Part shown: in pieces, positions 43,080 to 51,965 of the stretch
Position numbering within the stretch: the first letter of the stretch is position 1
Layout of the letters: each line of letters starts with the position of its first letter
Made by a program: the position numbers and the translations under genes
The notes under the pieces: generated by a model
Databases searched by the model: none
The model's input: only the letters and a program-made list of their open reading frames with translations
Told to the model about the DNA's origin: nothing
Assembly: GCA_002256345.1 (NCBI GenBank)
Contig: NKIY01000008.1
Coordinates: 142,590 to 206,589 of the forward strand
Source of the DNA: Bradyrhizobiaceae bacterium PARB1
Lineage (GTDB): Bacteria > Pseudomonadota > Alphaproteobacteria > Rhizobiales > Xanthobacteraceae
Direction: 5' to 3'
DNA: 64,000 nt

Positions 43080-43861
43080 TTGCGCACCTCCGCGATTTTC
43101 AGACGCAGCTCGTGCACGATGTCGCCGAATTCCTTGTCATAGGTGACTTCGAGATCGCGCGGCCGCGCAAAGTCGACCGGCTTGATCTGTACGATGTGGC
43201 CCGGGCGCGCGCTCATGACATAAATATTGTCCGCGAGGAACGCGGCTTCGCGCAAATCGTGCGTGACCAGGATCACTGTAAACCTGAGACGCTGCCAGAG
43301 ATCGCGCAGCACGCACCAGAGCTCCTCGCGCGTGAAGGCATCCAGCGCGGCGAACGGCTCGTCCAGCATGAGCAACGCCGGCTCATGGATCAGTGAGCGG
43401 CACAGCGAGACGCGCTGCTGCATGCCGCCGGAGAGTTCCCAGGGATAACGATCGCCAAAACCTGCGAGGCCGACAGTGGTGAGCAACTGCTCGGCCTTGG
43501 CGCGAAACTCGGCTTTCCTGGAACGGAATTGCGACCGATAGGGCTCGACGATTTCCAGCGGCAGCAGCACATTGTCGATGACCTTGCGCCACGGCAGCAG
43601 ATTGGCGTGCTGGAATGCCATGCCGGCCATCTTGACCGGGCCCGTCACTTCCTTGCCATCGATGGCGATGGTGCCGGCCGTCGGCTTGTGCAGGCCGGTG
43701 ACCAGCCGCATCAAGCTGGATTTTCCGCAACCGGACGGCCCGACCACCGCAGCGAATTCGCCGCGCGCGATCTTCAACGTCGTATCCTGAAGGGCAGTGA
43801 TCTCGCCGCTGGCGCCGCGATATTTCAGGGTGACGCCATCGATGTCGACGAACGTATCCAT
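43076..43861 (-). CDS. ABC transporter ATP-binding protein, NitT/TauT type
   Basis: A 261-residue ATPase: Walker A GPSGCGKSS near 39-47, Q-loop MAFQHANLLPW, signature LSGGMQQRVSLCRSL, Walker B ALLMLDEPFAALDAFT, and H-loop VTHDLREAAF. It drives the SsuB/TauB-like importer encoded here. It overlaps the permease and follows the binding-protein gene by 33 bp. Confidence 0.94.
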   Translation of the reverse strand: MDTFVDIDGVTLKYRGASGEITALQDTTLKIARGEFAAVVGPSGCGKSSLMRLVTGLHKPTAGTIAIDGKEVTGPVKMAGMAFQHANLLPWRKVIDNVLLPLEIVEPYRSQFRSRKAEFRAKAEQLLTTVGLAGFGDRYPWELSGGMQQRVSLCRSLIHEPALLMLDEPFAALDAFTREELWCVLRDLWQRLRFTVILVTHDLREAAFLADNIYVMSARPGHIVQIKPVDFARPRDLEVTYDKEFGDIVHELRLKIAEVRK

Positions 43862-43894
43862 GCGTGTCTGACCCGACCTTTTGTCTTGCCGGGA

Positions 43895-44911
43895 TCAGAG
43901 CTTGCGTTCGCCGGCCGGCGGCAGATAGTCCGACGTGAACAGATCGCCCGCCTTCGGCTTCGGATTCTTGAACTCGTAGGTTACCGCGATCTGCTCGATG
44001 GCCTCGCCCATACGCTTCTCATCGATGCCGCCGACACCATTCGCCTTCACCCACGGGGTGATGAAATTGTCCTTCAGCGACATCTTGAGGCGCGCCAGCT
44101 CGATTTTCTCGTCGGCCGTCTCGTTACGCTTCATCACCGACTTGATAGCCGCATCCGGATCCTTCGCCGTCTCTATGATGCCCTTGATGGTGGCGCGGAC
44201 GAAGCCGGCGACGGCCTTGGGATTGGCCTTTGCAAATTCCGGATTGACCATGATGGCATTGCCGTACAGCACCACGCCATAATCCGACATCAACATCACC
44301 TTGATGTCCTTCTCGGCGATGCCCTTGGCCATCAGGTTGAAGTAGGACGAGAAGGAAAAGCCCGTGATCGCATCGACCTTGCCGTCGGCGAGCATCGGCT
44401 CGCGCACGGGGAAGCCGACATTCTCGATCTTCACCTTGCTGTCGTCGATCTTGTTCTCCTTCACAAAGGCCTTCCACTGCGCAAAAGCGCCGTCCGGCGC
44501 GGGAGCGCCGAGTACTTTGCCTTCAAGGTCCTTCGGCGCATTGATGCCGGTCTTGGCGATGGAGACGATGGAAAATGGCGGCACGTCATAGACCATCGCG
44601 ATGGCCTTGACGTCCTTGTCCGGATTCTGGTCGCGGAAGCGCGCCAATGAATTGATGTCGAAGAAGCCGAGCGGATAGGTGCCGGCGGCGACGCGGGCGA
44701 TGCCGGCGACCGAACCGGGGCCGCTGTCGATCGTCACGTCGAGGCCTTCAGCCTTGTAATAGCCCTTGTCGAGCGCGACGAAATAGGGTGCAGACGGCCC
44801 CTCGAATTTCCAGTCGAGCGCGAATTTGACAGCGGTCTGCGCTCCGGCCGACACGATCGATGCCATCAGCGCGGCGCCAGCGATTGCACCCAGACCCAGC
44901 TTTCGAAGCAT
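43895..44911 (-). CDS. ABC transporter substrate-binding protein, NMT1/THI5-like (NitT/TauT type)
   Basis: A 338-residue periplasmic binding protein with a signal peptide (LGAIAGAALMASIVSAGAQ). The mature start FALDWKFEGPSAPYFVALDKGYYKAEGLDV is of the ThiY/NMT1 type, whose members bind pyrimidine precursors, riboflavin, aliphatic sulfonates or nitrate. GPGSVAGIARVAAGTYPLGFFD lines the pocket. The ligand cannot be named from sequence. It is the first gene of a three-gene importer operon. Confidence 0.92.
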   Translation of the reverse strand: MLRKLGLGAIAGAALMASIVSAGAQTAVKFALDWKFEGPSAPYFVALDKGYYKAEGLDVTIDSGPGSVAGIARVAAGTYPLGFFDINSLARFRDQNPDKDVKAIAMVYDVPPFSIVSIAKTGINAPKDLEGKVLGAPAPDGAFAQWKAFVKENKIDDSKVKIENVGFPVREPMLADGKVDAITGFSFSSYFNLMAKGIAEKDIKVMLMSDYGVVLYGNAIMVNPEFAKANPKAVAGFVRATIKGIIETAKDPDAAIKSVMKRNETADEKIELARLKMSLKDNFITPWVKANGVGGIDEKRMGEAIEQIAVTYEFKNPKPKAGDLFTSDYLPPAGERKL

Positions 44912-45074
44912 CGAGCAAATCCTTTGTGATCAAATCTCGGGCGCAGGCTAGCACAGGCCGTGCCAGCCGTGGCGAGGAGGATTTGCCAGAGCCACAGTAA
45001 TATGCAGGTGCAGCTGCGCCCAACAGGGGCATACTGCACATCACTTGGGCGATTCGATCAGTTTAGGCATCCAA

Positions 45075-45920
45075 CTAACGTGATAACAGGATCGGAATCG
45101 TCGCATTGCGAAGGATCGATCCCGTTGCCGAGCCGAATACGAATTCCGTGATCTTCGACTGTCCGAACGCGCCCATGACAATGAGATCCGCATCGATCTC
45201 GACGCTGTTCGACAGGATGAGCGCACCTGCATCATTTCCCTTCAGGTTGTCGAGAGTAACCCGCACGCCATACCGGGCGAGATGCCGGGAGATGTCCGTC
45301 CCGGGATCCTCACCCAGCAGGCGATTGATCTTGGCTTCCGGCACGACGACGACATGGACATCCTCGGCCTGAACGAGCAGCGGGATCGCATCGGAAACCG
45401 CCCGGGTGGCTTCCCTGCTCGCATTCCAGCCGATGACCACCTTTCGTACCGGCCGCGCGACATCCCAACCCGACGGCACAAGGATCGAGGGAACACCTGA
45501 GGCGAAGATGACATCTTCGGACAGCGTTAGTGCGCTCTCGCGTCGCTCCGCACCGCGCGTCGAACCGAGAATGGCGAGACTTGCGTGCCGTGCGTGCAGC
45601 ATCAGCGCCTCGCCAATCTCGCCGTCGCAATTCCGTAATTCGCATTCGATCCCGTGGATGCGCGCCAGCTCGATCAGCTTAGCCTGCACCGATGCGAGAC
45701 TCGCACGCTTTCGCTCCTGATAGAGCTCGAACATCGCAGCCACCGCATCGCCGCGAGCGAATTCCGAATGTCTGTTGTAGCTCGGCTGTTGCGGGACGAG
45801 AGCGGCGACAAGATGCGCTTTCCAGGTTTTCGCGAGGACTGCCGCATATTGCAGGAGCGTCTGATGCCCATCGTGATCGGCGGCGTCGAGATAAACGACG
45901 ATATCCTTCGGTGTCTGCAT
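45075..45920 (-). CDS. Universal stress protein with two Usp domains
   Basis: A 281-residue tandem Usp protein. Domain 1 has IVVYLDAADHDGHQTLLQYA through LAILGSTRGAER and SILVPSG; domain 2 has KVVIGWNASREATRAVSDAIPLL and the ATP motif GAFGQSKITEFVFGSATGSIL with IPILLSR at the end. The second domain keeps the G-x2-G-x9-G-S pattern that binds ATP; the first does not clearly. The frame opens up to 46031, but ATG 45920 (or 45935) begins the fold. It stands alone between the importer and sdh operons. Confidence 0.9.
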   Translation of the reverse strand: MQTPKDIVVYLDAADHDGHQTLLQYAAVLAKTWKAHLVAALVPQQPSYNRHSEFARGDAVAAMFELYQERKRASLASVQAKLIELARIHGIECELRNCDGEIGEALMLHARHASLAILGSTRGAERRESALTLSEDVIFASGVPSILVPSGWDVARPVRKVVIGWNASREATRAVSDAIPLLVQAEDVHVVVVPEAKINRLLGEDPGTDISRHLARYGVRVTLDNLKGNDAGALILSNSVEIDADLIVMGAFGQSKITEFVFGSATGSILRNATIPILLSR

Positions 45921-46090
45921 ATGGCCCTCGAACATGCCGGCATTAGCGCGCGGCTGCTGGAGGATTGCACGCGATGTTCTTAACGAAAACTGGAGCGCCG
46001 CCTTCACGATGACGCGAGACCCCTGCGTCATGGCGCAGCATCTGCACCCGGTGTCGGGTGAACTTCATCGTATGGGCGCAGGACATGAAA

Positions 46091-46120
46091 AATGCCGGCC
46101 TGCACGAGCAGACCGGCATT
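46091..46120 (-). terminator. Rho-independent terminator of the sdh operon
   Basis: On the minus strand AATGCCGG and CCGGCATT form the stem, followed directly by TTTTT. It lies 32 bp after the sdhB stop. Confidence 0.75.
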
Positions 46121-46152
46121 GATATTTCGCAATCGCTGTCGCGGCGAACGCG

Positions 46153-46935
46153 TCAGACCTGACGCTCGACCATCTTCATCTTGAGTTCGGCGATGGCTTC
46201 CGACGGGTTGAGACCCTTCGGGCAGGCCTTGGCGCAGTTCATGATGGTATGGCAGCGATAGAGGCGGAACGGATCCTCGAGATTGTCGAGACGCTCGCCG
46301 GTGGCCTCATCGCGCGAATCCTTGACCCAGCGGGTCGCCTGAAGAAGCGCGGCGGGGCCGAGGAAGCGATCGCTATTCCACCAGTAGCTCGGGCACGAGG
46401 TCGAGCAGCAGGCGCAGAGGATGCATTCGTAGAGGCCGTTGAGCTTCTCGCGGTCCTCGTGGCTCTGGCGCCATTCCTTCTGCGGGGTCGGGGTGGTGGT
46501 CTTCAGCCACGGCTCGATCGACGCATACTGGGCATAGAAGTTGGTGAGATCCGGTACCAGGTCCTTCACCACCGGCTGATGCGGCAGCGGATTGACCTTG
46601 ATAGCGCCGTCATCGACTTCGTCCATCGCACGGGTGCAAGCGAGCGTGTTCTGGCCATCGATATTCATGGCGCAGGAACCGCAAACGCCTTCACGGCATG
46701 AGCGACGGAAAGTCAGCGTCGGATCGATGTTGTTCTTGATCCAGATCAGACCGTCCAGGATCATCGGGCCACAATCATTCAGGTCGACATGATAGGTGTC
46801 GACCGATGGATTCTTGCCGTCATCCGGATTCCAGCGATAGACGCGAAATTCGCGCGTCTGGGTCGCGCCGGCGGGCTTCGGCCATTCCTTGCCGCCGGTG
46901 ATCTTGGAATTCTTCGGGAGTGCGAACTCAGCCAT
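46153..46935 (-). CDS. sdhB: Succinate dehydrogenase iron-sulfur subunit
   Basis: A 260-residue subunit carrying three clusters. The 2Fe-2S ligands are Cys80, Cys85, Cys88 and Cys100 (CREGVCGSC...LAC); the 4Fe-4S site is [11 protein letters not shown] (171-181); the 3Fe-4S site is near [16 protein letters not shown]. It passes electrons from the flavin to ubiquinone in complex II and the TCA cycle. The last gene of sdhCDAB on this strand. Confidence 0.98.
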   Translation of the reverse strand: MAEFALPKNSKITGGKEWPKPAGATQTREFRVYRWNPDDGKNPSVDTYHVDLNDCGPMILDGLIWIKNNIDPTLTFRRSCREGVCGSCAMNIDGQNTLACTRAMDEVDDGAIKVNPLPHQPVVKDLVPDLTNFYAQYASIEPWLKTTTPTPQKEWRQSHEDREKLNGLYECILCACCSTSCPSYWWNSDRFLGPAALLQATRWVKDSRDEATGERLDNLEDPFRLYRCHTIMNCAKACPKGLNPSEAIAELKMKMVERQV

Positions 46936-46955
46936 ATTCTCGAGCCTTCGCTTTC

Positions 46956-48794
46956 TCAGTACACGCGCGCTTTGGGCGGAATGTACTGCACGTCATTCGT
47001 CATCGTGTAGTCGTGCACCGGGCGATAATCGATGGTGGTCTTGCCACCCTTCTCGACCCACGCCAGCGTGTGCTTCATCCAGTTCTTGTCGTCGCGGTCC
47101 GCAAAGTCCTCGCGGGCATGGGCGCCGCGGCTTTCGGTGCGGTTGGCAGCGGAGTCCATGGTGACGAGCGCCTGACCGATCAGGTTATCGTATTCCAGGG
47201 TCTCCATCAGGTCCGAATTCCACACCAGCGAACGATCGGACACGCCGATATCGTCGATGCCGTCATAGACCTTGTGGATCAGATCCTTGCCTTCGTTGAG
47301 CACGTCGCCGGTGCGGAACACGGCGCAGTTGGTCTGCATGACCTGCTGCATGCTCTCGCGCATCTTCGCCGTGGGCGTGCCGCCCTTGGCGTTGCGGAAG
47401 TGGTCGAGACGGCCGAGCGCCATGTCCGCCGAATTCGACGGCAGATCGGGCTGCTTGGCGTTCGGCGTCAGCTTCTCGGCGAGACGCAGCGCAGCGGCGC
47501 GGCCGAACACCACGAGATCGATCAGCGAGTTGGAGCCGAGACGGTTGGCGCCATGCACCGACACGCAGGCGGCTTCGCCGACGGCCATCAGGCCCGGAAC
47601 GACAGCGTTATCATCGCCGCCCTTCTTGGTGACGACTTCGCCGTGATAATTTGTGGGAATGCCGCCCATGTTGTAGTGCACGGTCGGGATCATCGGGATC
47701 GGTTCGCGGGTCACATCGACACCGGCGAAGATGCGCGCCGATTCCGAAATGCCCGGCAGGCGTTCATGCAGGATCGCCGGATCGAGGTGATCCAGATGCA
47801 GGAAGATGTGGTCCTTCTTCTTGCCGACGCCGCGGCCTTCGCGAATTTCGATGGTCATCGCGCGCGAAACGACGTCGCGCGAGGCCAGATCCTTAGCGGA
47901 CGGAGCATAGCGCTCCATGAAGCGCTCGCCTTCGGAGTTGACAAGGTAACCGCCTTCACCGCGGGCACCTTCGGTCACCAGACAGCCCGAACCGTAGATG
48001 CCGGTCGGGTGGAACTGGACGAACTCCATGTCCTGCAGCGGAAGGCCCGCGCGCAGCGCCATGCCGCCACCATCGCCGGTGCAGGTATGCGCCGAGGTGC
48101 AGGAGGCGTAAGCGCGGCCATAGCCGCCGGTGGCGAGAATGACGGTCTGCGCCTTGAAGCGATGCAGCGTGCCGTCGTCCATCTTCAGCGCGATGACGCC
48201 GCGGCAGGTGCCTTGGTCATCCATGATCAGGTCGATGGCGAAATATTCGATGAAGAACTCGGCGGCGTGACGTAGCGCCTGGCCATACATCGTATGCAGC
48301 ATGGCGTGACCGGTACGGTCGGCCGCGGCGCAGGTACGCTGCGCCTGGCCCTTGCCGTAGTCCATGGTCATACCGCCGAACGGGCGCTGATAGATCTTGC
48401 CGTCTTCGGTGCGCGAAAACGGCACGCCCCAATGTTCGAGCTCGTAAACGGCGTCGGGCGCGTTGCGCACCATGTATTCGATCGAGTCCTGATCGCCCAG
48501 CCAGTCCGACCCCTTCACGGTGTCGTACATGTGCCAGCGCCAGTTGTCCTCGTGCATGTTGCCGAGCGAGGCCGAGATGCCACCCTGGGCAGCCACCGTG
48601 TGCGAGCGGGTCGGGAACACCTTGGTGATGCAGGCGGTGCGCAGACCGGCTTCGCCGCAGCCGACGGTCGCGCGCAGGCCGGCGCCGCCGGCGCCCACGA
48701 CAACGACGTCATAGGTGTGATCTTCGATGGGATAGGCGTAGCCGTTGGTAGCGGGGCCACCAACGCCGTTCGCGCCATTGCCGTTCGCGGCCAT
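46956..48794 (-). CDS. sdhA: Succinate dehydrogenase flavoprotein subunit
   Basis: A 612-residue flavoprotein that oxidises succinate to fumarate. The FAD dinucleotide motif GAGGAGLRA is followed by His65 in [12 protein letters not shown], the covalent FAD site. Active-site region [21 protein letters not shown] ([15 protein letters not shown]) and [19 protein letters not shown] are present. A Gly/Asn-rich N-terminal extension ([14 protein letters not shown]) adds about 15 residues over E. coli SdhA. It begins 3 bp after sdhD. Confidence 0.98.
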   Translation of the reverse strand: MAANGNGANGVGGPATNGYAYPIEDHTYDVVVVGAGGAGLRATVGCGEAGLRTACITKVFPTRSHTVAAQGGISASLGNMHEDNWRWHMYDTVKGSDWLGDQDSIEYMVRNAPDAVYELEHWGVPFSRTEDGKIYQRPFGGMTMDYGKGQAQRTCAAADRTGHAMLHTMYGQALRHAAEFFIEYFAIDLIMDDQGTCRGVIALKMDDGTLHRFKAQTVILATGGYGRAYASCTSAHTCTGDGGGMALRAGLPLQDMEFVQFHPTGIYGSGCLVTEGARGEGGYLVNSEGERFMERYAPSAKDLASRDVVSRAMTIEIREGRGVGKKKDHIFLHLDHLDPAILHERLPGISESARIFAGVDVTREPIPMIPTVHYNMGGIPTNYHGEVVTKKGGDDNAVVPGLMAVGEAACVSVHGANRLGSNSLIDLVVFGRAAALRLAEKLTPNAKQPDLPSNSADMALGRLDHFRNAKGGTPTAKMRESMQQVMQTNCAVFRTGDVLNEGKDLIHKVYDGIDDIGVSDRSLVWNSDLMETLEYDNLIGQALVTMDSAANRTESRGAHAREDFADRDDKNWMKHTLAWVEKGGKTTIDYRPVHDYTMTNDVQYIPPKARVY

Positions 48795-48797
48795 GCG

Positions 48798-49196
48798 CTA
48801 CACTCCAGATGAAAGTTTGAAAATGGCGTAAGCCGATGCCAGCGCGATCACGGCCGAGAAGAAGTTGTTGCCCATGATGGACACCAGCTTCAGCTTCTCG
48901 TCATGCACATAGTCTTCGATGACGATCTGCATGCCGATGCGCATATGGACGACGCTTGCGATGATGAACAGCAGCAGCGTGATGGCGACCACGGGCGAGC
49001 CAAGGATCTGTGCAGCGCCGGCCTGATTGCGGCCGAGCAGCGACATCACGATGAAGATCACCGGAACCAGCAGCAGCAACATCGCGACGGCGGTGAGGCG
49101 CTGGCGCCAGTGGTCGCGCGTACCGGAATGCGAGGAACCGTGGTTGCGGACGCGGCCGAGCGGCGTGCGCATGGATTTCTGAGAGGGCGAGCTCAT
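48798..49196 (-). CDS. sdhD: Succinate dehydrogenase membrane anchor subunit
   Basis: A 132-residue anchor with three helices (VAMLLLLVPVIFIVMSLL, VVAITLLLFIIASVVHMRIGMQIVIEDYV, FFSAVIALASAYAIFKL). The Arg/His-rich cytoplasmic N-terminus and HMRIGMQIVIEDYVHDE are SdhD hallmarks, the latter near quinone and haem sites. The start is ATG 49196, overlapping the sdhC stop by 4 bp (ATGA); the open frame upstream is a shadow of sdhC. Confidence 0.95.
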   Translation of the reverse strand: MSSPSQKSMRTPLGRVRNHGSSHSGTRDHWRQRLTAVAMLLLLVPVIFIVMSLLGRNQAGAAQILGSPVVAITLLLFIIASVVHMRIGMQIVIEDYVHDEKLKLVSIMGNNFFSAVIALASAYAIFKLSSGV

Positions 49197-49591
49197 CGGC
49201 CACCTCCGATGGCGTAGGCAATGATCCAGAGCAGGATGGTGATGACGATGCCGGCGATCAGCGCCGCGCGGGTGAGCCATTCACGCTCATTCGGCTTGAA
49301 GCCGTAACCGAGATCCCAGACCAGGTAGCGAATGCCGCTCATGGCGTGATGAACCAGCGCCCAGGTGTAACCGAACGCGATCAGGCGCCCGATAATGCTG
49401 CCCGTGAAGGCCTGCACATAGGCATAGGCGGCGGGGCCCGAAGCGGCGGCAATGAGCCACCAGACGAGGAGCAGAGTGCCGAAATACAAGGCAATGCCAG
49501 TGGCGCGGTGGATGATGGACAGAGCCATCGTCAGCGTCCGGCGATAGATTTGCAGATGCGGCGAAAGGGGGCGTTCGATCCTGGCGGCCAT
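49193..49591 (-). CDS. sdhC: Succinate dehydrogenase cytochrome b556 subunit
   Basis: A 132-residue anchor with three helices. The signature RPLSPHLQIYR and SIIHRATGIAL precede the haem-ligand His in YTWALVHHAMSGIRYLVWD. Together with SdhD it anchors complex II and binds haem b and ubiquinone. First gene of the operon; a GGGCA-TCAAG-TGCCC hairpin at 49614-49628 lies in its probable leader. Confidence 0.97.
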   Translation of the reverse strand: MAARIERPLSPHLQIYRRTLTMALSIIHRATGIALYFGTLLLVWWLIAAASGPAAYAYVQAFTGSIIGRLIAFGYTWALVHHAMSGIRYLVWDLGYGFKPNEREWLTRAALIAGIVITILLWIIAYAIGGGR

Positions 49592-49613
49592 TCAACAACT
49601 TTGACAGGTTAAT

Positions 49614-49628
49614 GGGCATCAAGTGCCC
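49614..49628. other. Small hairpin upstream of sdhC
   Basis: GGGCA (49614-49618) and TGCCC (49624-49628) around TCAAG, 22 nt before the sdhC ATG. The rest of 49629-49836 is AT-richer, and should hold the divergent promoters of sdh and the TauE gene; nothing else is clear. Confidence 0.35.
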
Positions 49629-49836
49629 GAATTGGGATCGCGTAGAGCAATTCTATTTACGAAGTCGGTACGATGAGTGCAATCGCGAAATGACATAAAC
49701 AGAACTCACGTTCAGAATTTGAAATCAGCATTGCGCTCGGCGGGATTGACACTTGGCATGCCACGGGCGCACAGGCAATGAAGCGCGATTCAGGCAAACT
49801 TTATAGCGCGATAACAAATGTAAATCGGGGCGGGAA

Positions 49837-50685
49837 ATGGCGGGGCTGAATATCACCGAAGTTGTCCAACTGGCAGTGCTTCTGGTGGCCGTTGGTGGAC
49901 TGAGCGGTTTCCTCGCCGGCGTGTTTGGGATCGGCGGCGGCGCCATCCTAGTACCCGTATTTTACGAGTGTTTTCGTATTGCCGGCGTGCCTTTGGAGGT
50001 GCGGATGCCGCTCTGCATCGGCACCTCGCTGGCCATTATCATCCCCACATCGCTGCGTTCGTTCCGTGCCCATCTGGCGCGCGGCGCGGTGGACATGGAG
50101 ATCCTGCGCAGGTGGTGGCTGCCGATCCTGATCGGCGTCGCCGTCGGCAGCGTCACCGCCCGTTTTGCGCCGGAGCGGCTGTTCAAGATCGTCTTCGTGA
50201 TGGTCGCCTGGTCCGCTGCTGCACGGCTGCTATTCGCGCGTGAGGAGTGGAAACTCGGCGACGACCTGCCTGGCGGACCGCTGATGAAGGTCTATGGCTT
50301 CTTCGTCGGCCTGCTCTCGACGTTGATGGGGATCGGCGGCGGGCTGTTCTCGAACCTGCTGATGACCTTCTACGGCCGCCCGATCCATCAGGCGGTGGCG
50401 ACATCATCGGCGCTGGCCGTACTGATCTCGATCCCGGGCGCACTTGGCTACATCTATGCCGGCTGGCCGGCGGCCGCGACCTATCCTGACGTCGCCCCGC
50501 TGCAACTGCCCTTCGCGCTCGGTTACGTCTCACTGATCGGCGCATTGCTGGTGATGCCGACGAGCCTGCTTACCGCACCGCTTGGTGTGAAGGCCGCGCA
50601 TGCGATGTCAAAGCGCACACTGGAGATCGCGTTCGGCACCTATCTGTTCATCGTAGGCAGCAGGTTCGTGGTGGCTCTCTTGTAG
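49837..50685 (+). CDS. Sulfite exporter TauE/SafE family protein
   Basis: A 282-residue polytopic membrane protein with about eight helices. The family repeats LSGFLAGVFGIGGGAILVPVF and FVGLLSTLMGIGGGLFSNLLM carry the GxGGG motifs. Family members export sulfite, sulfoacetate or organosulfonates, and many have unknown substrates. It is divergent from sdhC. Confidence 0.9.
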   Translation: MAGLNITEVVQLAVLLVAVGGLSGFLAGVFGIGGGAILVPVFYECFRIAGVPLEVRMPLCIGTSLAIIIPTSLRSFRAHLARGAVDMEILRRWWLPILIGVAVGSVTARFAPERLFKIVFVMVAWSAAARLLFAREEWKLGDDLPGGPLMKVYGFFVGLLSTLMGIGGGLFSNLLMTFYGRPIHQAVATSSALAVLISIPGALGYIYAGWPAAATYPDVAPLQLPFALGYVSLIGALLVMPTSLLTAPLGVKAAHAMSKRTLEIAFGTYLFIVGSRFVVALL

Positions 50686-50788
50686 TCCGCATAAGCGAAG
50701 CGACATGCGGGAACAATAGAGGTCGTTGAAGCGCCTCCCCTCATATCGCTACGTTCATGCGGGCTACGGATAGGAAAGCCCCCGCGTA

Positions 50789-50807
50789 ATACTATCCGTA
50801 ATAGTAT
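50789..50807. promoter_or_regulatory. ATACTAT/ATAGTAT inverted repeat before the CDF gene
   Basis: ATACTAT (50789-50795), CCGTA, ATAGTAT (50801-50807), 27 nt before the CDF ATG. The half-sites resemble operators of RcnR/CsoR-type metal regulators such as DmeR in Rhizobium. No such regulator gene is adjacent. Confidence 0.5.
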
Positions 50808-50834
50808 CCATATGCAGGCTTGCTATGGAGGTGC

Positions 50835-51797
50835 ATGGCTCAAACTCATCACCACGATCATGCGCATGATCGCGACGACCACGCCGGTCATTCGCACGGC
50901 CCGGGCGGACACGTCCATGCGCCTACCAGTTTCGGCAAGGCCTTCGCCATTGGCATCACGCTCAACACCATCTTCGTCGTGGTTGAAGCGGTCTATGGTT
51001 ATGCCAGTGGCTCGATGGCGCTGGTGGCTGACGCCGGACATAATCTCTCCGACGTGCTTGGGCTCATCGCGGCCTGGACCGCCGCAGTGCTGGCGAAACG
51101 TGCCGCAACCCCGCGCTACACTTACGGCCTCAAGGGCTCGTCGATTCTCGCGGCGCTGTTCAATGCGGTGTTCTTGCTGGTCGCGGTCGGCGCCATCGCC
51201 TGGGAAGCCGTGCTGCGCCTGTTCAATCCCGAGCCGGTGACCGAGATCACTGTCATCGTGGTCGCCACCATCGGCATCGTTATCAATGGCATCACCGCGC
51301 TGATGTTTGCCTCCGGCCGCAACAGCGACCTGAACATCCGCGGCGCCTATCTGCATATGGTTGCGGATGCCGCCGTCTCCGTCGGCGTCGTGATCGCGGC
51401 CGTCATCATCATGTTCACCGGCTGGCTGTGGATCGATGCGGTTACCAGCCTGGTGATCTGCGTGCTGATTGTCTGGGGCACCTGGAGCCTGCTGCGCGAT
51501 TCCACCGCGATGTCGCTGGCCGCCGTACCGCGCGGCATCGACCCGGTTGCGGTGCGCGCCTATCTCGAGAAGTGCCCGGGCGTTGCACAGATGCATGACC
51601 TACATATCTGGCCGATGAGCACGACCGAAGTGGCGCTCACCTGCCATCTGGTCATTCCCTCAGGCGCGCCGGGCGATGCCTATCTGATGGATATCGCCGA
51701 GCGGCTCAAACGCGACTTCAGTATCGAACACGCGACGATCCAGATCGAGACCGATCCGAATTCGGCCTGCGCATTGGCGCCGGAGCACGTGATTTAA
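50835..51797 (+). CDS. Cation diffusion facilitator family metal exporter (CzcD/DmeF-like)
   Basis: A 320-residue CDF transporter. The His/Asp-rich N-terminus (AQTHHHDHAHDRDDHAGHSHG) binds metal, and six helices follow. The metal site is DAGHNLSD in helix 2 and HMVADAAVSV in helix 5; the C-terminal cytoplasmic domain begins near RGIDPVAVRAYL. Zn, Co, Ni or Cd are likely ions; the HD-x-x-x-D pairs suggest Zn/Co. The start at 50835 has a strong GGAGG ribosome site 3 nt upstream; an upstream TTG is not needed. Confidence 0.92.
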   Translation: MAQTHHHDHAHDRDDHAGHSHGPGGHVHAPTSFGKAFAIGITLNTIFVVVEAVYGYASGSMALVADAGHNLSDVLGLIAAWTAAVLAKRAATPRYTYGLKGSSILAALFNAVFLLVAVGAIAWEAVLRLFNPEPVTEITVIVVATIGIVINGITALMFASGRNSDLNIRGAYLHMVADAAVSVGVVIAAVIIMFTGWLWIDAVTSLVICVLIVWGTWSLLRDSTAMSLAAVPRGIDPVAVRAYLEKCPGVAQMHDLHIWPMSTTEVALTCHLVIPSGAPGDAYLMDIAERLKRDFSIEHATIQIETDPNSACALAPEHVI

Positions 51798-51817
51798 GGA
51801 AGCTGCCAAAAATTCCA

Positions 51818-51938
51818 TGTCATCCCGGCGACCGCCGGGATCCATAGACACCGAAGTAGAAGCTTGTGCTGGCTGCTAGACCTTCGCGCCACCCACGCGC
51901 TCGGAGGTTATGGGTCCCGGCGTTCGCCGGGACGACAA
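51818..51938. repeat. Composite palindromic repeat, family B (copy 3)
   Basis: Begins TGTCATCCCGGCGACCGCC and ends GGTCCCGGCGTTCGCCGGG with GACGAC. Matches 2866-3012 and 11087-11211. It lies between convergent genes. Confidence 0.75.
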
Positions 51939-51965
51939 CGGAGCGCGCAATCGGGCAGCAACAGC

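Noticed and set aside
46920..48275. 451-codon plus-strand frame opposite sdhA
   Set aside because: Shadow of a conserved gene in a GC-rich genome, with no recognisable domain.
50703..50724. GGAAC...CGTT before the CDF gene
   Set aside because: Spacer is only about 9 nt, too short for an EcfG promoter.
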